A stretch of DNA of 64,000 nt, taken from contig OY740774.1 in assembly GCA_963513935.1 (NCBI GenBank), positions 29,097,949 to 29,161,948 of the forward strand, given 5' to 3'. The position numbers and the translations under genes were made by a program. The notes beneath the pieces are model-generated. The model saw only the letters and a list, made by a program, of their open reading frames with translations. It made no database searches and had not been told where the DNA came from. Below, piece after piece: positions 24,240-35,924 of this stretch (positions are counted from its first letter, which is position 1; the number at the start of each line of letters is the position of its first letter). Source of the DNA: Aphrophora alni (taxonomy: Eukaryota > Arthropoda > Insecta > Hemiptera > Aphrophoridae).

Positions 24240-25440
24240 AAAATGCAAACTACCATACAATAATGAATGTTTATTATCAAAAACTTCAATAAATATAGTT
24301 CTTAAATCAGTGCAAAGAATATTTCTCGTAAAATTTGATAAAGAAGCTTAGGTGAAAAGTGTTATTCAGAAACTTATTAAGAAGTTTTGGCAAACTGGCT
24401 CAGTAACTGAAACAACTTAAACGGAACAAAAGTTACAAACCATTGAAGTTGCTATCAGTAAAACACCTGGTAAGTCCTTATGAAAATTAAATATTCAAAC
24501 TAATGTTTCTTACAATCCAGCCCATACTGCTGTAGGAAAGTTCTTAAATTGTACCTGTATAAAATGCCGGTTACTCATGAACTGGGTCTTCTTGATTGTG
24601 AAAAAAAGAATTGTGTACTGTGTTTGGTTTAAGAAACTAATAATATTGACGTTTTAAACAAAGTTTTCTTTATTGATGAGCCATCATTTCACTTGAGAGG
24701 ATACATAAACCATTAAAATTACTGTAGTTAAAGTAATCATAATCCTCATAACTTCATTGAATCTCCATTACACCCACAAAAGTTGGTGTATGGTGCGCTA
24801 AGAAAAAATATGATTGGTCCACTGTTCTTTGCTACCACTGTGAATGCCGAGACTTATCAAGAAATTTTTCAACAATTCTTTGGTCTGCTTGAAAGTAGCG
24901 CTACTATTGGTTGCAGCAGGACAATGTAATTTGTTGCATAAATATGTTGCATGATTTTTTTTTAATGAAATAAATATTTCCAAATTATGTTGGCCACTGA
25001 GATATGCTACTATATATGTCTACCATAAATATGTATCATGAAGTAAATATTTCCAAATTACTTTGGCCACTGAGATATCCTGTACTTTCGAATTTAGATT
25101 TCTTTTTATGGAGTTATTTGAAAAATCACGTATTCAAGGGTATTTCACAGACTATTTTAGGACAGTTGAAAATAAATATTTCTAAATTAATTTGGCCACT
25201 GAGATATCCGGATCTGTTGAATTTAGATTTCTTCTTATGGAGTTCTTTGAAAAATCAAGTATTCAAGGGTATTCCACACTACTTTAGAGCAGTTGAAAAG
25301 AAATATCAACTGTGCTATTGCAGAGATGTGACAAAACTCTAAAAAAAGTTTCCAGAAGCATGGAGAAGTGTATTGACAAGTGTATGGCTTTTAATGGACA
25401 CTATTTGGAACATTTATTATATTGACGATGAATAAATTTT
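24240..25440 (+). mobile_element. Mariner-like element relic with an internally duplicated transposase
   Basis: Broken frames follow an insect mariner-like transposase: LIKKFWQTGSVTETT (HTH), VFFIDEPSFHLRGYINH (first catalytic D region), ESPLHPQKLVYGALRKNMIG then PLFFATTVNAETYQEIF, and the third catalytic region WPLRYPDL.NLDFFLWS. That last region is present twice in one open frame (25004-25342), with a shorter third start at about 24971. The right end GGTGATCACCCTTTGTA near 25507 resembles a mariner end. Inactive. Confidence 0.65.
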
Positions 25441-25449
25441 AATAAAATT

Positions 25450-26210
25450 CTTCAGTAAAATCCTTTCTTTATTTTCAATATTTTTTATCACACACGTTTC
25501 TTTTAAGGTGATCACCCTTTGTATTTGCTTTTAAGTATAGGGGGTCGTAATTCTAGTAAATTCTCCTATTAACAGTATTTTTTAAAAAAAGTGTTTTGCC
25601 ATTACGTTTTTTATCTTCCACAATAAATTATTTGTGCACCTCTACATTCAAGATGTAATGATAACCAAATGCATTTTATACGATAAAGTTTTATTACTAA
25701 AACCAAATTTAAAAAAATAATAATATCAAAATTTGAAAGAAAAAGAAAACTTATAAAATTATGTAGATGGTTTTTATAAACATTTTACACCTAAGCTATG
25801 TTTCACTAATAGTTGAATATGAATGTTACTGCAAACAGTTTTTAATAGAATTGTATAGTTTCAAAATGGTGGTTGCTGTCATTTCAGAAATTATTTCTTG
25901 TGTGAAGCTTTATAGTTAGCCTTACATGAAGATACATTAGTCCACTTTTTACGCATTGGTGATCTATATAAATTAATATCCTCTTAAAATTAAAAATGGC
26001 GACTGCATTCACTATTTTTTATTTATTAGTAGCAAATTTGTTAAAAATGTAACCTCAAAGTATGAAAACTTCTACAATAATTGCTATTAATGATGCTTAA
26101 AACAAAGAATGTATTATTTAAACTAAAGTATAACTTTCATAAAATACTTTTTATATTATTGTACTTCAACTTATAAGTCGATTTTATAACCTCGTTCGTA
26201 CTATATAACC
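25450..26210. other. AT-rich DNA without recognised features
   Basis: No gene-like frame. AATGGTGG- and AATGGCGAC-type words near 25867 and 25996 are common in insect repeat DNA, but no second copy could be aligned here. Confidence 0.4.
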
Positions 26211-26385
26211 CGATAGGTCTATGTTGAGAGATCATACTTGTCTCTATTTACTCTTAATCTCTTGTTTACTCGTCATTAGGTTTATACTTATCTCTAATGT
26301 CTGCTTACTTATCTCTAGTCTCAGAGAATTGCATGTGCTAATAAACTATATGTTTTGTGATATGTGTATGAACTATGTGTCAAGT

Positions 26386-26457
26386 GTTTATGTTATTAGC
26401 TGGCCTGATGATGCTGCCTATGGCAGCGAAACATGTAGCGACTAATATAATATAAAC
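26386..26457 (+). ncRNA. Hammerhead-ribozyme-like motif (type I, short palindromic stem III)
   Basis: The conserved core is CTGATGA at 26405-26411, then a perfect 6-bp stem II (GCTGCC TAT GGCAGC, 26413-26427), GAAA (26428-26431), a palindromic ACATGT stem III and a predicted cleavage site after GTA (26437). Stem I closes G26438-C26404 and C26439-G26403, then after an internal loop CTAATA pairs with TATTAG, with further outer pairing. One extra U between CTGATGA and stem II departs from the strict consensus and is shared by the other copies in the window. Such motifs mark Penelope-like elements and retrozymes. Activity is not shown. Confidence 0.6.
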
Positions 26458-26556
26458 AAATACAAAAGGAACTACTATCGACTTCTAATAAGGTATGTTA
26501 ATTAATTAAAGTAGTTCAAGGCAAAACAATGAATTTTGCTAATAAACCCTTGAACC

Positions 26557-26915
26557 CAGGGCCGGATTTAGCATTTTGGCGCCACTAGGCCTGATAATTT
26601 TTCCGCCCCCTAGTCTGGTTAAAGTTACTTCCCCAAAAACCGCTCGACGACTTCCCTACAGCCAGTTCTTCCGTGTTTGAGATCAATGTTGTAACGAAGT
26701 TGATGCGTAATGTTGAAAAATAGTTTAAATTTACCAACTAATTTATCAATGAACTTCAAAATCAGAATGATTTTTTTGTAATCAATTCAAAAAATATGTT
26801 AAGTTATGGCTATTTATTTTTATTTCTAGATATTAAAAAAAAAAAAAATTCTCGGCCGTGCGCCCCCTGGGAGCTTGCGCCCATAGGCCCGGGCCTATTG
26901 GGAAATCCGGCCCTG
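26557..26915. mobile_element. hAT-type MITE with perfect 8-bp target duplication
   Basis: The element starts CAGGGCCGGATTT and ends AAATCCGGCCCTG, so 13 bp of terminal inverted repeat are perfect. Beyond that, GCCACTAGGCC on the left faces CATAGGCCCGGGCC on the right. It is flanked on both sides by CTTGAACC (26549-26556 and 26916-26923). CAGGG ends and an 8-bp duplication are diagnostic of the hAT superfamily. At 359 bp with no transposase, it is non-autonomous. The perfect target duplication points to relatively recent insertion. Confidence 0.93.
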
Positions 26916-27138
26916 CTTGAACCAAAATTCTTGTTGTAAGGACTTAAATAGTTACATTCTCGGGTACTTAACTCCAAATTGGCGAATTTAAATATGGTGT
27001 CCCTGTTTTAGAGCATGCTAAAAAACTTTTGTTTGCCTTTAACTTTCTTTTATATTTTATTATACATCGTTATCTGTATCCAAGTCACAATTGATAAATG
27101 TAATTCAATCGACAGTAATTCCGTCTATGTGAAATTAT

Positions 27139-27208
27139 TACCTACGTACTTACTCTTGACGCGTTTCGGAACTTATTCCATCATCAGAAAATCACTCTAC
27201 GGAGGTTG
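27139..27208 (-). ncRNA. Hammerhead-ribozyme-like motif
   Basis: The minus strand reads CTGATGA (27187-27181), one extra U, a GGAA TAAG TTCC stem II, GAAA, a palindromic ACGCGT stem III and a GTC cleavage triplet (C at 27158). Stem I: the TTTT before CTGATGA pairs with AAGA after the cleavage site, and further out ACCT.CGTA faces TACG.AGGT across an internal loop. The architecture is the same as at 26.39 kb, with an independent sequence. Confidence 0.58.
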
Positions 27209-27239
27209 TCTTCACGTTAAGAAATTACAAACACAGCAC

Positions 27240-28135
27240 AAAAGTACATAGGCCTACCTTTAATTTCTTTTATGGTAAATTACGGTATACCTAATACATT
27301 TTTGAAAAAAAAAATTCTCTGTGCACATAAACAGATACTGATAAAACATTAAATCTAACCTGAAAATTTCAAAATATTGCGGCACAATGCAAAATTTCAT
27401 TAAACCTAAATAACGTTTTGGAAAATTGTCGCAATAAAACGAGGTGCTTATTTGTTAAACATTCATTCTCTGGATTGTTATTTATTCTTATTAATTGTTT
27501 GATTGCTTCTAATTATACTACTATTAGTTTTTTTAAACAATTAGTGTAGGCTAGTTCTCACATCCTATAAAGGAATAATCGCTACGTTTTGAAAAAAAAT
27601 CGCGTAAACGTACAAGTCATCCGTCTGTGAAAGATGGTATAAAAATTGAAAAGGGTAGGGGGAATTCATATGAACACAGTATGGAGATAAAATATGAACT
27701 GTCAAAAATATTGGCAACAGATGTTTCAGACATTTTGATCAAATCAAAAACTTTCTATACGATATAAATAGCAATGTCTGTGTCAGGAGCATATCCTTAA
27801 TATATTTTGAAATATTAAAAATTGTGACATACATAGAGGAATGATTGTATCCGTTGGCCGAAATAAATTTAAACGCATATTCCAATGAACTAATTTAAAT
27901 ATTTAATTGAAGAGAGGGGTATTACATAGGATAAAGCTCTTTATTTTAGGTTAAAGTTAGGACCATCAGGTCCTCTTCTACATAATTCCATATAAATTTA
28001 ATAAATAAAATACATTACAGAAATAAAATAAAAAGAGTGGAATACAAACTGAATTAAGACACAAAATTAATACATTACTACTAAAATAAAATAGTCTTCG
28101 AAACAAAACATTAAAAAAATAATGTTCAAAAATTA
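27240..28135. other. AT-rich DNA without recognised features
   Basis: Scattered short frames only. No coding, tRNA or repeat assignment could be supported. Confidence 0.4.
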
Positions 28136-28139
28136 TATT

Positions 28140-28345
28140 CACTAAAGAAAATTAACAAAAAGAGGAGACTCTCCAGCACATACTTCTTCAGTGCCCTGGT
28201 CCGAGGAATGCTGCCGGGAATATGTTGAGAACCATGCTAGAAAAGGATTGCATCCTTTAAGAGGGTACTGACGAACATCTTTTGGAGACTGGCCAGAAAT
28301 GTTTATGAGAGACACCGTGTGGTTGGTATCATCTAATACTAGATA
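28140..28345 (+). mobile_element. Short LINE 3' scrap
   Basis: The plus strand contains EETLQH followed, with a frame slip, by QCPGP. This resembles the C-terminal knuckle of non-LTR elements (E.xxHLLxxCP). It sits in GC-richer DNA than its surroundings. The antisense 80-codon frame is a shadow. Confidence 0.35.
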
Positions 28346-28399
28346 CACGCACAAGAAGTAGTAAGTAAAGAAAATTAACGCCATTTTAAAATCAAAAAT

Positions 28400-29710
28400 T
28401 AAATAATAAATTGATCAATTATTCTTTTATTTATTTTACTATTTTCCCCTTTTTTAAATATAAAGACGAAAAAACGGAACAAACTTTTAATGATTCATTC
28501 ATCATGTGCTCTGTACAATAAAATCAATTCACCACACTCAGATCTCCTACACTTTGCACCTGTTTGAGCCAAATAATAAGTATAATTGCAAATTAACTAT
28601 GGCTTTGAATAGAATTAATTGATGGAATTTTGTCGCGAGTTCCACAAAACATTCTTAGTATATATATAATCTTAAATCCAAAAAAAAAAAAAAAAATAAT
28701 AATAAAAAACTTCTTCAAACGTTCATCAAGCAATTAAAATCTTAATAATAATATTTTTAGCACGTTGCAATTTGTTATCATTTTCAACAGTCGTTCATTG
28801 ACTACAGTGTCACAGTATGAAAAGTAAGCAATTACTAAATAATTGATAAGGAGAGCCTTGATATGAAGCTGACCACTAATCTTTAATTTTTCTTTAAAGA
28901 GCGCACTCCTGCTATTAAAACCTTGTTACAAGTTCCAGATACACATTCTGTCCCAGTTAGTCTAATCAAATAATTTAATGCATTTCCCTTATTCTTAATT
29001 AATTCCAATTTAACAAATGATATTTTTGTATCCAATGACTTAAATTTTATTGCCAGATCCAAAAAATTAAGAATGTCTTTTATTAATACTAATTAATTCA
29101 CGTAATCTTTAATTAAATTAAATAGGGCACCGTCAGAAATAAAATCGCTCCTGAAATAAATTTCTATTGTAAAATTGTCAATTATAGTTAATTCATTAAA
29201 AAAATCCCTACTGGTTAAAATTATTTTTGTTCTTTCACTGTGTAAAGACTCTAAATTGTGCAGCTTCAGTGGAATAATTGTGAACGGCCTGCCATAGTGA
29301 AAGAAAACAATGGCTACGTGAGCAGAAAATGAAATGAACAACTGCATTGCGCTTTTATTGTTGCATTCAGCATTTTAATCATGGACCACGACACGGACGA
29401 TCGAGAAACAATAATTGAATAGGTTCAAATATTAACTAATTTACACATTGCAAAAATAGTTTTAGAAATTTTCATAGCGATATGTGTGCTCGGAACTACA
29501 AAGTAATTTTTGATACATTGGTCAATTTTTCTTTACTAACTCAAATTGTTTTTTTTCGTTGAGGGAGGGGGGACATTTAAAATTTCACCGCAATTAGTGA
29601 TAAATCATTTTAACTAAGTCGAAAAAACAGCCAATTTGGAAAGAGTTTATATATAAATGAGACAGTTGAAGTAGAAAACAATTATTACAATGTAGTTTTA
29701 ACCAGCAAAA
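28400..29710. other. AT-rich DNA without recognised features
   Basis: A poly(A) tract at 28680-28696 and simple AT-rich sequence. No gene or repeat family recognised. Confidence 0.4.
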
Positions 29711-29714
29711 TAAT

Positions 29715-30790
29715 CTTGATTCTCCTGCCGATATAATGATCGGTTGGGGAGACAAAACCCGCTTCAGATTCTTGGAATATTTTGCCTATATAATGATGAA
29801 GATAAGAGCAAAGTCCTCTTGAGGCTCTTAACCTATATAATATGGGGGGGCCCTGTTATGGTTATTAGTCGATATTACGACGGGGGACAGACCCTCTTGG
29901 CTGATATAATGATAGGGTGGGGCAAACCCTCTTGAGGCTATGGCCGATATGATGATGAAATTGGAGGGGGGGGGGGACAAAATTATGTTTATGTTATTAC
30001 TCAATATAATGATGAGGCAAACTATGTTGAGGCTCTTTGCAGATATAAACATAGAAGGTGGATCAAAACCCAGTTTAGGCTATTTGCTATATTAATTATG
30101 GGTGGGGATTTTTTTTGTGGCTCTTAGTTCATATAATTATTAGATGATTAATCAGTATTTAATTATTAATAACCCGAATTTTTTATTGTCGGGCAGGTGA
30201 GCAAAACTTTGTTCAGGTAATGATGAGGGGGGATAAAATCCTGTTGGGCTATTTGCCAACATTATGGTCGAGAAGTGGGAAAAACTCTGCCCGGTCTCTT
30301 TGCTAACATAATGATTGGGGGAAGGTAAAAACTAACTGGAGTTTTTGGCAATATAATGATTAGGTAGGGAACAAACTCTATCCAGGTTCTTTACTAATAT
30401 AATAATGGGGGTGGGGTAAATCCTGTTGGGTTCTTTGCGAATATAATGATTGGGGAGGGGGGAAACTCCGTCCAGGCTCTTTGCTAATATAAATAAGGGG
30501 GTTCGCTGTTGATGCTTTTGTGGAAATAATGAATGGGAGGAAACCCTTTTGGGGTTCTTTACCAATGTAATGTTGAGAGGGGTAAAACACTGATGGTACA
30601 CTTCGCTGATATAATGATTGGCGGGAGATGGGTGGGGGGAAGCAAAACTTTGTTAGGACTCTTTGCCGATATAATGATGGGAGACATAACCCTGTAGGTA
30701 CTTTTTGCTTACATATTGCGCATGGGAAAACTATGGAGCTCTTTGCGGATGTAATTAATAGGGGGGGGGGTATAGCCATGTTGCGATGAG
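29715..30790. repeat. G-rich degenerate tandem array, period about 45 bp
   Basis: The word RATATAATGATKGGGG recurs about 22 times (for example near 29727, 29784, 29900, 30001, 30302, 30350, 30438, 30608, 30665). Each is followed by a G-run, AAA(A)CYCTG and GGCTCTTTGC. The plus strand carries many runs of 4-10 Gs and the minus strand many C-runs. The minus frames of 89 and 153 codons (ISKEPG, SLYSQRTQQ repeats) follow the array and switch frame, so I do not call them genes. Confidence 0.85.
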
Positions 30791-30849
30791 AGAAATAAAA
30801 CTGTTGGTATCCTAACAGTTTCTTCAATAACCCCCTCACAATTCCCCCT

Positions 30850-32740
30850 ACTCACAGCGAAGGAAGTCCATTTTTGTAACAATAACATACGAGTGTCTCT
30901 CATCTCTCACACCTACAGCAACAACATTCTTCCATCTTTTTCTTTCGACTGTCTTTTTCTTTTCTACCATTCATAGTTTATTTACCAATAAGACTCTTTT
31001 GCTTGTTCTTCTTTCGAAGCCTCCTCTGTTTTATGTACGTTTCTACAGTTGGTTCATTGAAGGAGCTCCTTCTTTGTAGCCATCATCCATCATCATATGT
31101 TAGCTTGAGATGAGTAGACAATGCCTGACTTCTTCATTTATTGATGGTTACATATTATTCTTAGTTACTTTTAGGCTTTTATATATCCAACGAGTTATGA
31201 GTGCTATGTTATAGTCACGTATTCATATTTGTAGTTACTGATATATTATGAATTAAGGTGTATACTTCCATTTTCCTTATTGCGGAGCAAGAGGGAGAAT
31301 GCGCCCCATTATCTTGTTTCAGATTCTGAGAGAGCTAAATGATTCGGTGATATAAACACTTGTTACATACCAAAAATATTTAAAAAAAATCAAATATCAG
31401 ACAACCAAAAAACCTCCGCATCTAATGATACTCTCACAATCCTGATGGTTTCCGGTCGAGCGGACAAGATCCAATCCAAGTCGCTTAATTAAAGGAAAAT
31501 TAATATCTATTCCTTGCTAGATTACACCTAGTTCAACCCCCAACAAGCCATACCATTTTGACTTCAATATTGCCCCACAATTAAACGAAGGGCCAGCCTT
31601 ACAGGTTTGTTATTTCAAATTGACGCTAACATCACACCCAATTACGGTTTACAATACTTTTTTTTTTAAATATTTTAAAGGATTTTTTTAAACTGATCTT
31701 AAGCTACAGTAGCTACATTCTATTTCATTTTGGCCTATGGATTAGAAAAGGTTTTTTTCTGATACTCACGTAAAATAAAATTTCCCTAACTGAAAATTCA
31801 TTAGTAAATTAATTAACCAACCTTTGAAATAATGTATACAAAATATACAAAACTCGTAAAATCAACATTAAAATACATTACCAAAAACACACACGAAAAC
31901 AATCAAAAACCACAATTTTCTTTAATAATTAATCATTCCTAATATCCATCTGACTTGTATATAAATGATGCTTTTGTACAACCCTGTACGTTATCTGACA
32001 GCATAGTTCTCCAATTTTGTTATTACAAATTACAACAATTATTATTTAAATTGATGTAATCGTAATGTCTTAAGCACTACGTTCTAAAAATTGTATTCCC
32101 CCAGACTCAAAGAAAGAAATGAAATATTAATATGATTACTTATTTCACAGCATCCCCAACTGTTGGAAATGTAAGAGCTGTAGATTTGTCAATCGGGGTT
32201 GTACAGATGTGATTAATCGGGGCAATAATGAACCCCACTTGGGGTGGTGCACACCCGTGTAATGGAAAGGCGTTGGCAATTTATAACAGGGGACAAGGAC
32301 ATTTATCGGAACGTCGCCTCACATAATTTTCGGTTAACCTAACCTGTACGGTCCCCTTGCATTGGCTTAGTTAAAAATAACGCTAAGCTTATTGAATTAG
32401 TCATTCGGACGGTGGATTAACTAGGAAAACCTTTAATTATTGATTACATGTTACATAAACGATGTGTTTTTAAGTTTGTTTACTAACTTTAATTCCCATT
32501 TTTTGCTCTATTTATTTATACTTACACTTATGCCTGTTTATAAGTTTTTTAAATGTAGCCACTCAATAACCTCTCGTGTATTTCAATTTTATTATAAATC
32601 AATTAACAGTTCACAAATATTTCACAAACTTGGCCACACCGTGCAAGCAAAGAAACACAAAAAGGGCCATATCACAAGAATCTCACCATCGATTTTATCT
32701 CTCATTACAATATTTTAACTTTCGTTCTTACTCCCCCCCC
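30850..32740. other. Unassigned DNA, partly less AT-rich
   Basis: Contains CpG-bearing stretches near 31440-31600 and 32200-32360, with a small hairpin ACCCCACTTGGGGT near 32232. No gene-like frame, no tRNA and no repeat that I could match elsewhere. Confidence 0.4.
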
Positions 32741-32749
32741 CCATACATA

Positions 32750-33110
32750 TACAGGGTGTTCCGTAAATAAGCTGCAAAACTTTAAAGCACGATTCTGTGA
32801 GTTACGAAAAAGAAGAAATTAGCAACAAATATTATCTGAATATGCTTAGTTTTCCAGATATCCAACATTTCCTTTTTTTTACAATAAAACATTACAACTT
32901 TGGAAATAGAAAAGATATTGAGTTCAGATTTTCTATACGCATTTTGCATGATACGTTTTGTAAGTGTATTGCAAATGAATACTTTATTTGATATATTTTC
33001 AAAAAGCACATAGAAACAATTTCGTATGAATAATTCATAAACTATGGTACATTTTTGTCAATTTGAAGTAACTTTTTTTGTTTTCAGTCGATTCAAATTT
33101 TGCACATAGG
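32750..33110 (+). repeat. Mariner-type terminal sequence and attached non-coding repeat
   Basis: TACAGGGTGTTCCGTAAATA begins abruptly after a C-run, as the ends of short mariner-derived elements do in insects. The following AT-rich DNA has no transposase. The right end was not located. Confidence 0.4.
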
Positions 33111-33113
33111 CCT

Positions 33114-33152
33114 ACCATATACGAACAAATTTTCCATATACGAACAAATTTC
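33114..33152. repeat. Short tandem duplication
   Basis: CCATATACGAACAAATTT occurs twice in direct succession. Confidence 0.85.
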
Positions 33153-33319
33153 GTTCAAAAGAAATTTGAAATATATAATCAGGAAAATAATATATTTAAT
33201 ATGTAATAAAATAATATATTATATTTTGCAAGGAAAAATAAAGTTAAACAGATTTTTGTGTGTGTAATATTCACAAACTAAAGTAGTTCTTGAAACATTT
33301 AACACAACGATTGTCTAAT

Positions 33320-33800
33320 ATACTTTAATTGGACATTTGCCATCATTTATGTATATAAGAACTAATACAGGACGTTTCGTGATTATAAATCAACTCTCGT
33401 TATCAAGTGTAAAACTAAAGCATGGAAATCCACAATAGAAATCAAGACGCGATCGAAGACTAAACTCTTGAAAGTGGGTAAGGTTGTTTAGCCCGGTGAA
33501 CAGTTAGGGCAACTTTCTCTTGGCGCCACACCATTAACAATCAGTTGCTTACCGTCATTTGTGTAGTATAGACTTCTTTGTGATGCTTTTATTCTATCAC
33601 TTTTGTTTTATTCTTAAATTGATTACTCAAATCTAGTTTTAGGCTTCAGTTCCTTTCTTAGGCTATAGATTTAGTTTTAGATTCTAAAATTCTGTAGTAT
33701 TACACTTGATAGTGAGAGTTGATTTATATCTTAGAAACGTCGTGTAGTAGTTGTTATATACACAAATGATGGCAAATGTTCGAATGAACCATAATAATAA
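33320..33800 (-). mobile_element. Foldback repeat family R2, copy 2, with long inverted arms
   Basis: The left arm (CATTTGCCATCATTTATG, ACGTTTCGTGATTATAAATC, AACTCTCGTTATCAAGTGTA) is matched by the reverse complement of the right arm over about 95 bp with few changes. The middle, including CAACTTTCTCTTGGCGCCA, matches copy 1 at 1.53 kb. Read outward, each arm carries a GATAACGAGAGT ... ATCACGAAACGTC string resembling a decayed hammerhead (stem II CGAGA/TCTCG in the inferred ancestor). No coding capacity. Confidence 0.7.
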
Positions 33801-33809
33801 AATGAAAAA

Positions 33810-35140
33810 TCTATAATTATCAAATAATTTTAAAATAAGAAATGATTGTTTATTTCCTAACTGTATCCAAATATTTCTGAAAGATAAACAAAACATAATA
33901 ATTATTACAAAAACAGTCTATTTTGTTGGTAGTCTGGTTAACAGTAATAATTTTGATCTGGTTATCACTAAGTTTTAGACTTATATATATCTGCATTACA
34001 AAAGCTTTACACAGTACAATAAAGAATAGAATTAATTTTCATGTATGGAGTTGTATGGAATGCAACAGTAGATTTTATCCAGAGATATCAGATAGAAACG
34101 TTTCATTGTTATTGCAATCTTGTTTCGAAATTTCGAGAAATCATATCCACCAGAATAACAAACAAACCATAATAGAGTTAAACTCAATTTATAGTAAATG
34201 ATGCAGGGATTTATAAAAGGTCAAAGGGTTAAATTTCTTGTTTTAGTGGGAGATAAATAAACGTTTCTTAGTTGTTTATTTTTACGTCAGAATCGCCAAC
34301 ATACAATTTTTATCTCTATATTATTAACATGAAAAAAATTCTTTTAAACATATCTGATTTGTTATTTGAAAACAAAATTATACCAAAAATTTACTTATGT
34401 AGCCTATATAATTTGTCCAAAACGCTTCATTTGGTCTATAGACATTAGTCAGACAGACATAATTCGAAAAAATCAAGTTTTAGAACGGAAAAAAACAAAA
34501 TACTCAATATCATTTTATGACTCATCTCTCAACTTTATACGATACAAATGTGAGAATCTGGCATTAAAACCTCTTTGATCATTTCTGAATTGATATTGGA
34601 AGTTATTCTTCAGGATTATTCTAAGAAGAACTACTTCTGTAGTCATTCCTTGGCAAATGGGGATGAAATGAAGATTTATTAACATAGGGTGGTTGGAGTT
34701 GGTTTATATCACTCAACAATGTGAGGACCTCCTTTCCCTTTCCTTGATGCTTTCTCTTTATGGTGTGTCATTATTTACTATATATATTTTATACTTTGAA
34801 TGATAATCAAACTTGAGTTTTCTTTGCTGAAGACACTTCTAACCTTAACTATAAGTAGTATAAAAGACAGTTCGAATTTTGTATATATAATTTTTTTCGA
34901 GAAAATATTAAGGGAAACCTAACTGGGAAAACAACATTGTTCATTTTTTCCGTTTTTAATTGGTTAGTATTCTATGAAATCTTCTATATAAAATGATGTA
35001 TAGAGTTAAATAGTCCACAGTTGTTTTAACTGTGTAAACAAAATCTTTTTCATAAATTTCAATCTCTATAATGATACATTATGAAAGTGTTTTTAGTCAA
35101 TAAATATAATCAATAAAAGTTTTAAAATATTGTGAAAAAG
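33810..35140. other. AT-rich DNA without recognised features
   Basis: Open frames of 70-92 codons exist but show no family resemblance, no splice context and ordinary AT-rich composition. I regard them as chance. GGGTTAA at about 34228 looks like an isolated piggyBac-type end and is not supported further. Confidence 0.4.
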
Positions 35141-35149
35141 CAACTATTC

Positions 35150-35290
35150 CTAAGTGTTCTGGTACCCATGCGGTTTATGTCATTGCTCGTTTGGCTGAGG
35201 GTTTGAATCCCACTCAGTATACTATACTAGGTTTCTTTTCAACCTGTGCTAAGATGGACGGAAGGCTCACTATAAATAAACGGTAGCTAG
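35150..35290 (+). repeat. Possible tRNA-derived SINE fragment
   Basis: CTGAGGGTTTGAATCCCACTCAG contains a B-box (GGTTTGAATCC) inside a 5-bp stem (CTGAG/CTCAG), like a T-arm. No A-box or acceptor stem is convincing. Confidence 0.3.
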
Positions 35291-35924
35291 CATGAGCAGA
35301 AATTGACGGGATTGGTTAGGATAAAATTCCATCAATAACTTTAATTATACACGTGTTAAGTAAAAACAACAATCATTTTTACAGCAGAGAATGAAATATA
35401 TTTATGTCTTTATTCAGTTAAAAAGAATTTAACCTCGAAAGAAAATTTTCATTAAAAACAACCAAATCTTTTACAATAATTATAATTTTCTACATAACTA
35501 TTGTTCTAAATTTTACAAATAAAGCCAATGAATGAAAGTGCAAATCATCAACACTGCCTGAATGATGCGAGTACTTGGTGCAAATATTACACATCTCTAC
35601 TCGAACATTTTGCAGTTACGCAGAAGAAAACTACAGGACTTTAATAAAAAAGAAGCCGAAAAATCTATAGGCTATCTATCAAGCTGAAGAAGATCCAACC
35701 TTTTTTGAAGTACTTATTTTAGAAAATTGAGAAGTTACCGTAAGGGATTTACTTGAAATGAGAAATGTTTGTGAAAACTTCAATTACTACCTGAAAGAAA
35801 AATGTTATCAAACTCATTTCGAAAAAATAATACTTTAATCTTATGCCAAGAAAAAATGAAAATGTGTGTACGGTTTTATCAAACATCATTATAATACGGT
35901 TATACATATATTTGTTTCTTGTTC

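Noticed and set aside
30378..30839. 153-codon minus-strand frame with repeated peptide motifs
   Set aside because: It follows a degenerate tandem DNA repeat, changes repeat frame along its length and has no recognisable start context or domain.
34218..34235. AAAGGGTTAA as the right end of a piggyBac element starting at 16507
   Set aside because: 17.7 kb apart with the satellite and several unrelated elements in between; the short match is within chance.
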